In this document: one piece after another, positions 63,440 through 64,000 of the stretch
Numbering within the stretch: position 1 is the stretch's first letter
Layout of the letters: every line of letters starts with the position of its first letter
DNA from: Ariolimax columbianus
Lineage: Eukaryota > Mollusca > Gastropoda > Stylommatophora > Arionidae
Direction: 5' to 3'
Assembly: GCA_036924085.1 (NCBI GenBank)
Contig: JAVGWX010000002.1
Span: 49,303,416-49,367,415 of the forward strand
DNA: 64,000 nucleotides
The notes under the pieces: generated by a model
What the model saw: only the letters and a program-made list of their open reading frames with translations
Databases searched by the model: none
What the model was told of the DNA's origin: nothing
Made by a program: the position numbers and the translations under genes

Positions 63440-64000
63440 GAAACGACCTTTTGCGATTGTCACGATGAAATTACCTCCCTTGGAGATTTCAATGCTAACG
63501 GAAGAGCAAGGTCTAGTGCGCAACGACATGAGAGCACGAAATAAAGGCTCTCAGCTTTATCATTTCCAACATCCCTCCGCCCCCCCCCTCCCCACCAAAT
63601 GCCCGAATAAGTCCGATGAATCCCCCTGCATCTCAAGAAACATTGTTTGCAGGTGGAATGAACATTACAACGCAGCCCTGAACCACCCTCCCGCCACCCC
63701 CCTCTTCAGATCTACTCCGCGAGCCTCTCACAGCAACTCCTGACGCTGACCCCAGCCCTGACGACCCTACCATTGCTGAGGTTAAGGCAGCAATAGCAAA
63801 ACTGAAAGACGACAGAGCCGCGGGCCACGGCAATATTTCCTCTGAACGACTCGACCCGATGACCACCACCCTGGACCAGATGACCACCGCCCTGGACCCC
63901 ATAATCACCACCCTACACAAACACCTCGCAATGGTGCAAAACACTGGCCAAGTGCCAGTGGCATGGCCCGTCGGAATAATAATTTCCTTGTACATGCTAA
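63440..64000 (+). pseudogene. Start of another LINE: endonuclease fragment and RT fingers, continuing past the window
   Basis: S-L-G-D-F-N-A-N-G near 63478-63505 matches the G-D-F-N motif of APE-type LINE endonucleases. A linker reads VRNDMRARNKGSQLYHF and, after a gap, RWNEHYNAALNHPP. From about 63765 comes IAEVKAAIAKLKDDRAAGHG followed by TGQVPVAWPVGIIISLY, the entry to the RT domain. The gap between endonuclease motif and linker is much shorter than usual, so sequence is missing. A short repeat of D-P-M-T-T sits in the fingers. Confidence 0.72.

Noticed and set aside
1..64000. A novel organised system such as a defence island, biosynthetic cluster or toxin locus
   Set aside because: There is no cluster of intact non-transposon genes. 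Everything strongly supported is a repeat or a transposon, with only two weak host-gene candidates.

Overview
This is animal nuclear DNA, not bacterial or organellar. It has no operons, no ribosome-binding-site-led genes and almost no long open frames outside repeats. What it does have is tRNA-derived SINEs with internal Pol III boxes, several non-LTR retrotransposon (LINE) lineages, mariner-type DNA transposons and a very high density of micro- and minisatellites. The mix (RTE-type LINEs, an RNase H-bearing LINE, SINEs with GAA, ACTTT or poly(A) tails, mariners) suggests a marine invertebrate, most likely a lophotrochozoan such as a gastropod mollusc. That placement is inference from the repeat mix, not from a host gene.

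Layout. 0-5 kb: a SINE with a clean target-site duplication, a C-rich repeat, an RTE relic, the best LINE copy (673-codon RT plus RNase H frame, minus strand) and a 26-27 bp minisatellite. 5-9 kb: a degenerate AGAAGG field, then an unclassified repeat (family R) split by a full-length new SINE-like element (called SINE3 here, 363 bp, 12-bp duplication). 9.7-12.8 kb: a second copy of the same LINE, flanked by a 13-bp duplication and itself interrupted by an RTE-type LINE on the other strand. 13-24 kb: SINEs, family R fragments, a very homogeneous 41-bp array and LINE relics. 24.2-25.1 kb: a deleted mariner with both terminal inverted repeats. 25-35 kb: many minisatellites, an RTE relic and the single most gene-like exon (a signal peptide followed by a splice donor at 32.2 kb). 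36.2-37.4 kb: a long inverted repeat. 37.6-41.5 kb: SINE3 with an amplified tail, a LINE relic and tandem repeats. 42.3-47 kb: a 4.7-kb G-rich 15-bp minisatellite containing a 1,112-bp higher-order duplication. 47-52 kb: relics, SINEs, microsatellites, a third LINE copy whose uninterrupted target lies beside it, and a TGTGG array running into a mariner relic. 53-64 kb: SINEs, mariner and LINE relics, a 28-bp array with 168-bp higher-order order, a 129-bp hairpin, an RTE-type LINE carrying a SINE, and at the right edge the start of another LINE.

How the parts relate. The window records nested insertion: SINE into LINE, LINE into LINE, LINE into tandem repeat, SINE3 into family R. Tandem arrays repeatedly grow out of transposon sequence. 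SINE3 shares a 36-bp core with the poly(A)-tailed SINE1 and shares its 3' end with the RNase H LINE, which suggests the LINE machinery mobilises it. I found no sign of a defence system, gene cluster or other organised host locus. Identifications were made by eye from motifs, without database searches. The names LINE-1, SINE1-5 and family R are local labels; LINE-1 here does not mean mammalian L1.
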